64,000 nucleotides of DNA from Terriglobia bacterium (GTDB lineage Bacteria; Acidobacteriota; Terriglobia; Terriglobales; Acidobacteriaceae). Positions 1 to 6,603 of this stretch are shown one piece after another. The DNA is taken from positions 186,001-250,000 of the forward strand of contig JAIQGF010000007.1 in NCBI GenBank assembly GCA_020072845.1, given 5' to 3'. A program made the position numbers and the translations under genes. Every line of letters starts with the position of its first letter. Within the stretch, counting starts at the first letter, position 1. Below the pieces are notes generated by a model that was not told the origin of the DNA, ran no database searches, and saw only the letters and a program-made list of their open reading frames with translations.

Positions 1-239
1 CTGAATTCCGGCATGCTGCGGAGGCGCTGGCAAAATTCAAGCCCGTCCTCGCCCGGCACCATGATGTCGAGCAGAAACAGAGATGGTGGTTGAATTCTTG
101 CCTTGGCCAGAGCCGACAGTACGTTCGTGAAGGGCTCGGCGATGTATCCCGCGGTTTGCAGGTTGGTGCGAATCAGCCGATTCACGTCCGGGTCATCTTC
201 AACGACGAAGACGGTTTGTCGTGGTTGGACCTGGGTCAT
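1..239 (-). CDS. Response regulator receiver domain, partial
   Basis: The N-terminal 79 codons or so of a CheY-like receiver are visible; the rest lies beyond the window edge. The translation begins MTQVQPRQTVFVVEDDPDVN, where the acidic pair (EDD) is the metal-binding site. The phospho-acceptor aspartate follows in the stretch SLFLLDIMVPGEDG, typical of beta-3 and its loop. The ATG directly follows the TAA of the upstream sixA-like gene with no gap, so the two are translationally coupled. Because the C-terminus is missing, the output domain and partner kinase are unknown. Confidence 0.85.
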   Translation of the reverse strand, partial: MTQVQPRQTVFVVEDDPDVNRLIRTNLQTAGYIAEPFTNVLSALAKARIQPPSLFLLDIMVPGEDGLEFCQRLRSMPEF

Positions 240-773
240 TTAGCGTAGCCCCCGTGCGCGAGGCGGCCCGCTATTCTGCTCCGCCAGATATGCACGGAGC
301 ATCTGTTGCGTCAGGCACCACTGCAGCGTAGCGGCGCCCGCGCGCCTCTTTACAACCTTAGCTACTGCGCCCGTATTCAGATGAATGCCGGCGCGCCCGC
401 TGCTGTTGCTGATCAGTTTTCCGATGAATTCGGCGAGCTTGAGATTGTGCCCGATCAGCAAGGCGGAATCGGCGTTTCGCATCCCGGAGAGCAGTTCGAG
501 GAACCGTTCGTAGGTGCCGTCCGGCCGCAATGCCGGCGCGCGCGCAATCCGGCCTTGATAACCGGTTTGTTGGGCAATGATGGCGGCAGATTCGGACGCT
601 CGCCGCAGTGGGCTGGAGACAATTGTGTCGAATCGGATGCCAAGCGCCGCCAGAAGCTTGCCGATCAGCTCGCATTGCCGCCGCCCTTCTCGATCGAGCC
701 CGCGCGCGGCGTCCGCCTGTGGATGTGGTCTGGGGGCGCCGGCGCTTCCGTGTCTCACGAAATACAAGTTCAT
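240..773 (-). CDS. sixA: SixA-type phosphohistidine phosphatase
   Basis: A 177-aa histidine-phosphatase-superfamily protein. It opens with the catalytic RHG motif (MNLYFVRHGSAG), has the SPLRRA segment of the second phosphate pocket, and the C-terminal histidine in LLIGHN. Family members of this size remove phosphate from phosphohistidine, as E. coli SixA does from histidine phosphotransfer domains. The gene abuts a response regulator (stop TAA followed directly by ATG), which fits a role in damping phosphorelay signalling. Substrate assignment is inference; a generic phosphoglycerate-mutase-like phosphatase is the alternative. Confidence 0.8.
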   Translation of the reverse strand: MNLYFVRHGSAGAPRPHPQADAARGLDREGRRQCELIGKLLAALGIRFDTIVSSPLRRASESAAIIAQQTGYQGRIARAPALRPDGTYERFLELLSGMRNADSALLIGHNLKLAEFIGKLISNSSGRAGIHLNTGAVAKVVKRRAGAATLQWCLTQQMLRAYLAEQNSGPPRARGLR

Positions 774-1013
774 GCAACCACGCCCGGATAGCCTTAGGCC
801 ATGCGGCGAGCTACTGGTCGTGATGCTAGGTTGAGTCTGTTACGGGAGGATTACTGGAATGTGAAAACTCCGTGACAGGAATCGGCCACCGGGATTTCAT
901 GGCTTGGGTGATGTTCAGCACCCTCCTAACGATCCTGGTTCCCGCACGCCGATGTGAACGCTAATTCACCTGGCTGTCATCGAACGTTAACTTAAGCCGG
1001 TTTCTAATGTGGC

Positions 1014-1721
1014 ATGGACACCGTTATCGCCGATACGATTCTCGTGTCCGACCTGCACTTGGGATCCGAGACCAGCCGTGCCCGCGAGGCTGCGCAGTTC
1101 TTGCATTCCGCCATGTTCAATCGGTTGATCCTCCTGGGCGACATTTTCTGCGATCTCAACTTCCGGCGGCTCAAGAAGGAGCACTGGCAGTTCCTTTCCT
1201 TGATCCGGAAGCTCTCGAACCCGAAACGTGGAGTCGAAGTCGTCTGGGTTGAGGGCAATCACGATCGCGGCCTGGCGCAGTTGATGTCGCACCTGGTCGG
1301 CGTGCGCGTGTACGACGACTACGGGTGGCAATACCGCGGCGTAAAGTATCGCGGCATTCATGGCCACCAGTTCGACCGCTTTCTCGTGGACAGCGCCTTG
1401 CTGAGTGCGCTCGGCGAGTTGATTTACCTCCACATTCAGAAGGTTGATTTCAAGGACAGCAAGATCGCACGCTGGTTGGATCGCAAGAATTCACGATGGT
1501 TGCGGCTGACCGAAACCGCTCACCGGCTACTCCGCCGTTTGGATCAGAACGACGCACACCTGATCTTCCAGCCGACGCACGGACATTTCTACTTTGGCCT
1601 TGGCATGGCAATCGTGGACGCCGTTCGGGAGGTGACCGTGGACGCGCTGGTTCGTCCTGGTCTCATCGTGCGCGACAAAGCCACGACCACACCGATCGAT
1701 TCGCATCAGCAGCAAGGGTAA
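1014..1721 (+). CDS. LpxH-like metallophosphoesterase
   Basis: A 235-aa calcineurin-like phosphoesterase of the UDP-2,3-diacylglucosamine hydrolase (COG2908) type. Dinuclear metal ligands are visible: DLHLG (D13, H15), GDIFCD (D43), GNHD (N82, H83) and HGHQFD (about 116-121). A further THGHF motif near the C-terminus replaces the classical GHTH. There is no signal peptide. The start has no clear ribosome-binding site but the D-x-H motif sits at the expected distance from it. It stands alone, with no lipid A genes nearby, so membership of the family is sure but the substrate is not. Confidence 0.7.
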   Translation: MDTVIADTILVSDLHLGSETSRAREAAQFLHSAMFNRLILLGDIFCDLNFRRLKKEHWQFLSLIRKLSNPKRGVEVVWVEGNHDRGLAQLMSHLVGVRVYDDYGWQYRGVKYRGIHGHQFDRFLVDSALLSALGELIYLHIQKVDFKDSKIARWLDRKNSRWLRLTETAHRLLRRLDQNDAHLIFQPTHGHFYFGLGMAIVDAVREVTVDALVRPGLIVRDKATTTPIDSHQQQG

Positions 1722-1786
1722 GCGGTTCCTGGCTGTACTGGGAGTTCGCTCCTAGGCTACGGGATCAGAACCCGTTTTCACCGGGA

Positions 1787-2467
1787 TCATTTGGGCAGTT
1801 GGTCCGCAGCCCTGGGGTCTGGTTCCACAGGATCATCGGCACGAGCGGCAGAGGTGAGGCGTTGGGCCGCAGCAAAGGCCTTGGCGCGCTTTTCCGAGCT
1901 GACGACAAAAACGAAGGACATGGCTACCGCCACGATGAAGAACCCGATGGTTAAGTACCAGAAGTAATTCACTAGAAACAACAAAATCTTGGATTCGCAA
2001 ATAGCTTTCTGTTGAGAGGTGCGGAACGTCTCGATCGCGGTGGTAATTACCGGATACGCCGCGACGTTCAACGCAATGAGCAATACGATACTAAGAATGA
2101 AAGTGAAGGGCACCAGTGAGCGCCAGTCTTCATAATAGATTTTGCTAAAGCGCGAATCGAGAAGTTCCTCTCCTCTCAGGAGCCTATTTATACGCTCCTC
2201 AAGGTAGCGGCCGTAGTGACTCGAGTACGAATAGTGGTTCCATAGGTTCATAACCAGCAAAAACCCAAGGGTGGAGAGATATGGTAGGGCAGTCAGCAGA
2301 ATTCGGTAGCTTGAGTTTACGGCACAGTAGCCAAGAAAAAAAAAGAACGGAACCACGCCTATGGACACAAACCGATAGACCCACTCATCGGTCGCGCGAC
2401 TCTTTGCTTTCACCCGCACGAGCTCTTTATAGAGCAGGTCAACGAGCTCTCTTGTGCCGTCTTCCAT
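1787..2467 (-). CDS. Hypothetical four-helix membrane protein
   Basis: A 226-aa protein I do not recognise. It has two pairs of hydrophobic helices (about residues 40-85 and 125-205) separated by a charged cytoplasmic-looking loop, and an acidic/proline-rich tail. The start was moved 11 codons downstream of the longest ORF because GAGGAGGT lies four bases ahead of that ATG (2467). G+C looks lower than in neighbouring genes, which may indicate transfer. A 23-codon ORF with a good ribosome-binding site lies just upstream on the same strand. Confidence 0.6.
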   Translation of the reverse strand: MEDGTRELVDLLYKELVRVKAKSRATDEWVYRFVSIGVVPFFFFLGYCAVNSSYRILLTALPYLSTLGFLLVMNLWNHYSYSSHYGRYLEERINRLLRGEELLDSRFSKIYYEDWRSLVPFTFILSIVLLIALNVAAYPVITTAIETFRTSQQKAICESKILLFLVNYFWYLTIGFFIVAVAMSFVFVVSSEKRAKAFAAAQRLTSAARADDPVEPDPRAADQLPK

Positions 2468-2519
2468 CTGGACCTCCTCGGGGTCAGCGGTTGTTTCCAA
2501 TCGTGACCATCACTTCGTG

Positions 2520-2591
2520 TTAGGTCAGATTCTGCTCGGCCAGGGCTAGCATAGAAAGCCAGGCGTTGATAAGCTTCTGGCGCGTGCTCAT
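2520..2591 (-). CDS. Possible 23-aa small protein or leader peptide
   Basis: The short ORF reads MSTRQKLINAWLSMLALAEQ followed by NLT and a stop. It is preceded by AGGAG four bases before the ATG, the best ribosome-binding site in this neighbourhood. It ends 52 bases before the start of the membrane-protein gene on the same strand. It could be a genuine small amphipathic protein or an upstream leader ORF. Only the start signals support it, so confidence is low. Confidence 0.35.
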   Translation of the reverse strand: MSTRQKLINAWLSMLALAEQNLT

Positions 2592-2688
2592 GGTACTCCT
2601 TTCGGCGTCAAGTTGAGTTACAGCAAACCCTAACTTACCACCGGGACCCATGAGCACCGCTGCTTTCCGTCGGCTTTTTCATTGGTAA

Positions 2689-2967
2689 CTAATGAGCCGG
2701 CTGAACGATGGCGATTCGCGTCTCCGCGCCGGTCGTGCCGATGGCAAACACCTTGGTGGCCCCCGGCCGGCTGACGGCGATGATCTTCTGGCCGTTGATT
2801 TCCGTCACTTCGGCGTCGGGGTAAAGGCGCCGGTAGTAGCTGACGACCGTTGCGATGGAGTCGGAAGTGGTATAGGCCGCGCTGGCAACGGGGATGCCGA
2901 TGTCGGGGAGGTTGGCGTCCTTGACCTCCACCGGCTGCGAGCCGGGATAACGGTCCCGCCGCGTCGA
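2689..2967 (-). pseudogene. 5'-truncated fragment of an exported hypothetical protein
   Basis: The open frame carries a compact C-terminal domain starting near YPGSQPVEV and ending IVQPAH. It contains the pattern of small acidobacterial secreted proteins that monitor a YPG...TSDS...VVSYYR signature. The frame is closed upstream by a TGA at 2968-2970, and no ribosome-binding site or signal peptide precedes it. The N-terminal part is therefore missing. It is joined head to head with the truncated glycosyltransferase on the other strand. The family identity is a recollection of pattern and is uncertain. Confidence 0.45.
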
Positions 2968-3451
2968 TCACTATCCGGGCGCCCTGCAATTCATTTTCAT
3001 CTGCGGACGCAACAAGGACCTGGCAGCAAAGCTGCGGGGCATGCGCACCGGCAAGAGACGGCACATCGAAGGTTTCACCTTCGAGATTCCGTACTTCATG
3101 CGCCTGGCGGATTTTTTTATCGGCAAACCGGGGCCGGGTTGCGTCAGCGAGGCCTTGGCCTGCGGCCTGCCCGTCATTGTCGTGTGCAATGCCTGGACGC
3201 TTCCCCAAGAGCGCTACAACGCCGAGTGGATCCGGAGCAATCGCTTTGGCATCGTGCTGCGCAGTTTCGACGACATCAACCGGGCCCTCGCTGAAATGCT
3301 GGGCCCTGGCGCAATGTTTCGTCCCAATGTAGCCCAGTACTTCAACTGCGCCGTTTTCGAAGTTGTCGATATTCTGCAGCAGATCGTGGACGAATCGCAC
3401 TTGCCCGCCTCCGGCGCAAGTGATGGAACTCGGAGCCCCTCCTCCACCTGA
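2951..3451 (+). pseudogene. 5'-truncated GT28 (diacylglycerol glycosyltransferase-like) C-terminal domain
   Basis: From 2951 the frame reads into HYPGALQFIFICGRN and continues with FFIGKPGPGCVSEAL, the nucleotide-sugar binding loop of MurG/MGDG-synthase-type (GT28) enzymes, then TLPQERYNAEW. That is essentially the complete second Rossmann half of such an enzyme. An in-frame TAA at 2948-2950 precedes it, so the N-terminal acceptor domain is absent. The first ATG (3041) has no convincing ribosome-binding site. It is very probably a non-functional remnant, or half of an assembly or recombination joint. Confidence 0.65.
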
Positions 3452-3511
3452 TGGCAGCGGCTTCACGACCGGGGGCTGTACTGGCGTTGAGCTCCTTTTT
3501 CAGGAAACTGC

Positions 3512-3937
3512 CTAATCCTGATAGATCCAGCCAGCCACCAGGGCTGCAAGAATTGCTCCCACCCAGAGCTCCAGCATCCACCACAGCGGGAAGTGCCGGC
3601 TAAACGGGGCCCAAGTTGCGATGGCGAAGTTTGTGGGAAGCCCCGCAGCAAAGCCGACGAGAACACCGACCTCAGCCGCAGTCTTCGGTCCGGCCCCTCG
3701 GGTCGCCCGCACTGACGCATAAAGCGATGCGACGATAGCGGCGAGGATAAACAGCATCACTATCCACGCACCCACGAAGAATGGGTACCGCGGTTGTTGC
3801 AAGAAGGCGCCGCCCTGCTGAGCGGCGGCGTATCGATCACGCAGTACCACCAGGTTGATGATGATGCTCCAGATGTTCCACACGACGCCTCCGGCCAAGG
3901 CGCCCAAGAGGACCCGGCGAGCATTGACAGAGGCCAT
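3512..3937 (-). CDS. Hypothetical four-helix membrane protein
   Basis: A 141-aa integral membrane protein with four predicted helices (starting at about residues 8, 53, 85 and 115) and short loops. The chosen ATG begins MASVNARRV and has GAGGT six bases upstream; seven extra codons of the longer frame are dropped. It resembles small acidobacterial membrane proteins of unknown function. It is followed by the eda-end of the sugar operon on the same strand, but a gap of nearly 200 bases suggests no co-transcription. Confidence 0.6.
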   Translation of the reverse strand: MASVNARRVLLGALAGGVVWNIWSIIINLVVLRDRYAAAQQGGAFLQQPRYPFFVGAWIVMLFILAAIVASLYASVRATRGAGPKTAAEVGVLVGFAAGLPTNFAIATWAPFSRHFPLWWMLELWVGAILAALVAGWIYQD

Positions 3938-4122
3938 AGGCCACCTCACAGGAAGCAAATTTTTGGGAGAGTTTCCGTTGAGTTGCGGATGCTAACAATC
4001 GGCCAGAAAACTGTCAAGGTCGGCACATCCGGCACCACGGAAGAGTCCGGTCGCTGATCCTCCGTGCCCAAGTTAGGCTGATATCGCGGCGGACCACTCC
4101 CCGTCAATTTCAGTGGGCGGGC

Positions 4123-4812
4123 TTAGCGCCGAGCGACGCTCGCCTCGTCCTTTCGCTGGTCCAGCAGCATGCGGGCGTTCTGAACCACCTCGATGAATCG
4201 GCGGGCGGCTTGGCAAATCACGTGGTTATTGCCGGCGTTGAGTGCGGCCGAGGAAACCAGCTCACCGCCGACGCCCAAGGCAACTGCGCCCGCGAGAATA
4301 AAATCTGCCGCGGTCTCCAGGTTCACGCCGCCGGTTGGCACCATCGGGACTTGCGGGAGCGGGCCGCGAAGCGCCTTGATGTAGCTAGCGCCGCCCAGTT
4401 CGCCACACGGGAAGATCTTCACGAAGTCCGCGCCCGCTTTCCAGGCATTCATCACCTCGGTGGGAGTAAGGGCGCCGGCCATCATCACGATGTCCCGAGA
4501 CTTGGCAAAATCCACTGTCTCGTAATCCAGTCCAGGGCTGACCAGAAACTGCGCGCCGGCATCGGCGCACTGTCTGGCGGTGGCCGCATCGAGTACCGTT
4601 CCTGCCCCAACCAGCACCTCCGACCCCATGGACCTGGCCACCTCGCGAATCAGATCAACCGCCCCCGGAACCGTCATGGTGATTTCGGCGACAGGGATGC
4701 CCCCGAGGCATACCGCCTCGATGGCCATCATCGCCTGTTTTGCGGAAGCTGCCCGGACTACCGGAACGATGCCGACTTGGGTGATCTGATGGCGCACTTC
4801 CTGCTTAGTCAT
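4123..4812 (-). CDS. eda: KDPG aldolase
   Basis: A 229-aa class I aldolase of the KDPG/KHG family, cleaving 2-keto-3-deoxy-6-phosphogluconate to pyruvate and glyceraldehyde 3-phosphate. Characteristic segments: GIVPVVR near the N-terminus, the GAGTV strand, the Schiff-base lysine in DFVKIFP, and the phosphate-binding VPTGGV loop. It is the last gene of the minus-strand kdu block (kduI-like, kduD, eda), 42 bases after kduD, so it completes the unsaturated-uronate pathway. A ribosome-binding site (AGAGGCGAG) precedes the ATG. Confidence 0.93.
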   Translation of the reverse strand: MTKQEVRHQITQVGIVPVVRAASAKQAMMAIEAVCLGGIPVAEITMTVPGAVDLIREVARSMGSEVLVGAGTVLDAATARQCADAGAQFLVSPGLDYETVDFAKSRDIVMMAGALTPTEVMNAWKAGADFVKIFPCGELGGASYIKALRGPLPQVPMVPTGGVNLETAADFILAGAVALGVGGELVSSAALNAGNNHVICQAARRFIEVVQNARMLLDQRKDEASVARR

Positions 4813-4854
4813 CGACTCGCCTCTTCTGCTGCGGTTGACAGCGTGGGCGCAAAC

Positions 4855-5616
4855 TCATCGGGCCATCCAGCCTCCGTCCACGAGGAGAATATGGCCGTGG
4901 ACGTAATTGCTGGCCGCGGAGCTGAGAAAAACTGCCGCACCCCCCAGGTCCGAGGGTTCGCCCCATCGCCCGGCGGGAATGCGTTCCAGGATTTGCCTGG
5001 AACGTTCCGCATCCTTGCGAAGAGCGGCGGTGTTGTCGGTTGCCATGTATCCGGGCGCGATGGCGTTGACATTGATCCCCTTGCAGGCCCACTCATTGGC
5101 GAAGGCCTTGGTCAGGGCGGCCACCCCCGACTTCGCCGCCGCATAAGAGGGCACCAGCACGCCACCTTGAAACGCCAGCAGCGAAGCGATATTGATGATC
5201 TTCCCACTACCTTGCTTCAGCATGTGCCGCGCCGCCAGTTGCGAAAGACGGAATACCGAGGTCAGGTTTACTGCGATGACTTCATCCCAGTATTGTTGCG
5301 GAAACTCGGCGGCCGGCGCGCGGCGTATGGTGCCGGCGTTGTTGACCAGAATGTCGATCGATCCGAACTCGTCCACGGTTCGCTGAATCAGTGCAGAGCA
5401 GACCTTCTCCTCGGCCACGTCGCCCGACATGAAAAACGCCTTGCGGCCAAGCCGGAGAACGTGGTCGCGGATGTCGCACGGCTCCGGAGTCAGCCCATGG
5501 CAGCCGACGTTGGCCCCGGCTTCGGCCAGCGCACGGGCAATCCCAAAGCCAAGCCCACTCTGCGAGCCGGTCACGAGCGCATTCTTACCTTCGAGTCGGA
5601 AAGCATCCAAGATCAC
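4855..5616 (-). CDS. kduD: 2-dehydro-3-deoxy-D-gluconate 5-dehydrogenase (KduD)
   Basis: A 253-aa classical short-chain dehydrogenase. It has the nucleotide-binding TGSQSGLG motif, NNAG, the catalytic serine in NIASLLAF and the YAAAK tyrosine/lysine pair. Overall sequence and length match KduD, which interconverts 2,5-diketo-3-deoxygluconate and KDG. Translation appears to start at GTG (5616) with AAGGGG upstream; no ATG is available near the N-terminal LEGKNALVTG motif. It lies between the IolB/KduI-like isomerase and eda, in exact pathway order. Confidence 0.88.
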   Translation of the reverse strand: MILDAFRLEGKNALVTGSQSGLGFGIARALAEAGANVGCHGLTPEPCDIRDHVLRLGRKAFFMSGDVAEEKVCSALIQRTVDEFGSIDILVNNAGTIRRAPAAEFPQQYWDEVIAVNLTSVFRLSQLAARHMLKQGSGKIINIASLLAFQGGVLVPSYAAAKSGVAALTKAFANEWACKGINVNAIAPGYMATDNTAALRKDAERSRQILERIPAGRWGEPSDLGGAAVFLSSAASNYVHGHILLVDGGWMAR

Positions 5617-5635
5617 GGTAGCGCCCCTTACGATT

Positions 5636-5661
5636 GAGCCGGGCCTGACCTGGCCCGGCTC
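5636..5661 (-). other. Perfect 10-bp hairpin between kduI-like gene and kduD
   Basis: GAGCCGGGCC pairs perfectly with GGCCCGGCTC across a six-base loop. It sits in the 59-base gap between two co-directional operon genes and has no T-run in either direction, so it is not a classical terminator. A role in mRNA stabilisation or processing between cistrons is a reasonable inference. Confidence 0.55.
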
Positions 5662-5675
5662 TTCGCAACCACCAT

Positions 5676-6506
5676 CTACTTCTTACGCCCGGCTTCCAGG
5701 CCTGAGCCCCCGCCGTCGAATCCGGGCTGCACATTCACCACGCCAAACTGGCGGTCCAGGACCTCGCGGTGCGCGGCCATGGCCCAGAGGAAGCAAATAC
5801 GATGGCCCGGAACCGAGACGTTGGGATGATAACCGGTGGGCATCAGCACCGCATCGCCATCGCGCACCACGGTAACCAAATCGGGGTAGTCAGGGTTGTT
5901 GTAAACCATCTGGATTCCGAAGGCCGGCGCCGGCATGTTGAAGTACACATACATCTCTTCGAGCATGGCGGCGTGCTCGTGCGGCGGCCAACTGGTCCAA
6001 TTGCCGGGATCGGACCAGGTGAAGCCCGCCACCAGCCTTCCCGCTTCAACGTTTTTCGCGATCGCCATGTGCAGGTGGCGCGACGCGTTAGTTCCGGACC
6101 CGGCCTGGAAGACCAATCCCGGATCCTTCAGTATTTCGGCGTAGCGCACGACCTGTAGAGGGTACCGGTGTTCGACATCGGCGGAGAACTCAGCGATATC
6201 AACAAGGCTGCCGCTCATGACTTCGACGAAAGACTCTCGCGGGATGTAGATCGAGTCGTATTGGCCAAGTTGGAACGACTGGCTCGCTACCTTCAGCGTG
6301 GCTTCCCCCGAGAGCACAATGAGGCCCGTCTCGCGATTCCCATTGCTGAAGGAAACGGCTGGCTTTGAGGAATTCAAAATGATGCGGCCGTAAGCCAGGT
6401 GCTTATTGGTGCTGTTTTCGGGAGTAACCGAGATGACCCGGCCGGTATGGGAGTTGGTGCCCCGGAACACCATCTTGTCGACGGGAACGTTCGACTGGTT
6501 GTTCAT
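5676..6506 (-). CDS. IolB/KduI-family cupin isomerase
   Basis: A 276-aa two-cupin protein. The second cupin carries WPPHEH and EEMYVYFNM, giving metal ligands H, H, E, with a further histidine in GYHPNV. These motifs are those of 5-deoxyglucuronate isomerase (IolB) rather than classical E. coli KduI. No other inositol genes are present. The gene precedes kduD and eda and follows a TonB receptor, so the likely reaction is isomerisation of 5-keto-4-deoxyuronate to 2,5-diketo-3-deoxygluconate, that is, an IolB-type enzyme doing the KduI step. Family is clear; the exact substrate is inferred from context. Confidence 0.8.
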   Translation of the reverse strand: MNNQSNVPVDKMVFRGTNSHTGRVISVTPENSTNKHLAYGRIILNSSKPAVSFSNGNRETGLIVLSGEATLKVASQSFQLGQYDSIYIPRESFVEVMSGSLVDIAEFSADVEHRYPLQVVRYAEILKDPGLVFQAGSGTNASRHLHMAIAKNVEAGRLVAGFTWSDPGNWTSWPPHEHAAMLEEMYVYFNMPAPAFGIQMVYNNPDYPDLVTVVRDGDAVLMPTGYHPNVSVPGHRICFLWAMAAHREVLDRQFGVVNVQPGFDGGGSGLEAGRKK

Positions 6507-6563
6507 GACTCCGGACCTACGTGGCGGTTGGCATCATGTTCTTGGCCCCTTCAGCTTGGAAAC

Positions 6564-6595
6564 CCGGGCGGCAGGCACCGTGGACTGCCGCCCGG
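6564..6595 (-). other. Perfect 11-bp hairpin downstream of the TonB receptor gene
   Basis: CCGGGCGGCAG pairs without mismatch with CTGCCGCCCGG around a ten-base loop, between the stop of the TonB receptor and the start of the isomerase gene. On the transcribed strand it is followed by GTTTCC, not a T-tract. It may act as a partial terminator or a 3' stabiliser that gives receptor mRNA and enzyme mRNA different levels. Confidence 0.6.
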
Positions 6596-6603
6596 ATTGT
6601 CGG

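Noticed and set aside
4210-5637. 475-codon plus-strand open frame over eda and kduD
   Set aside because: It is antisense to two well-conserved genes and its translation has no family pattern; it arises from the GC-rich codon use of the true genes.
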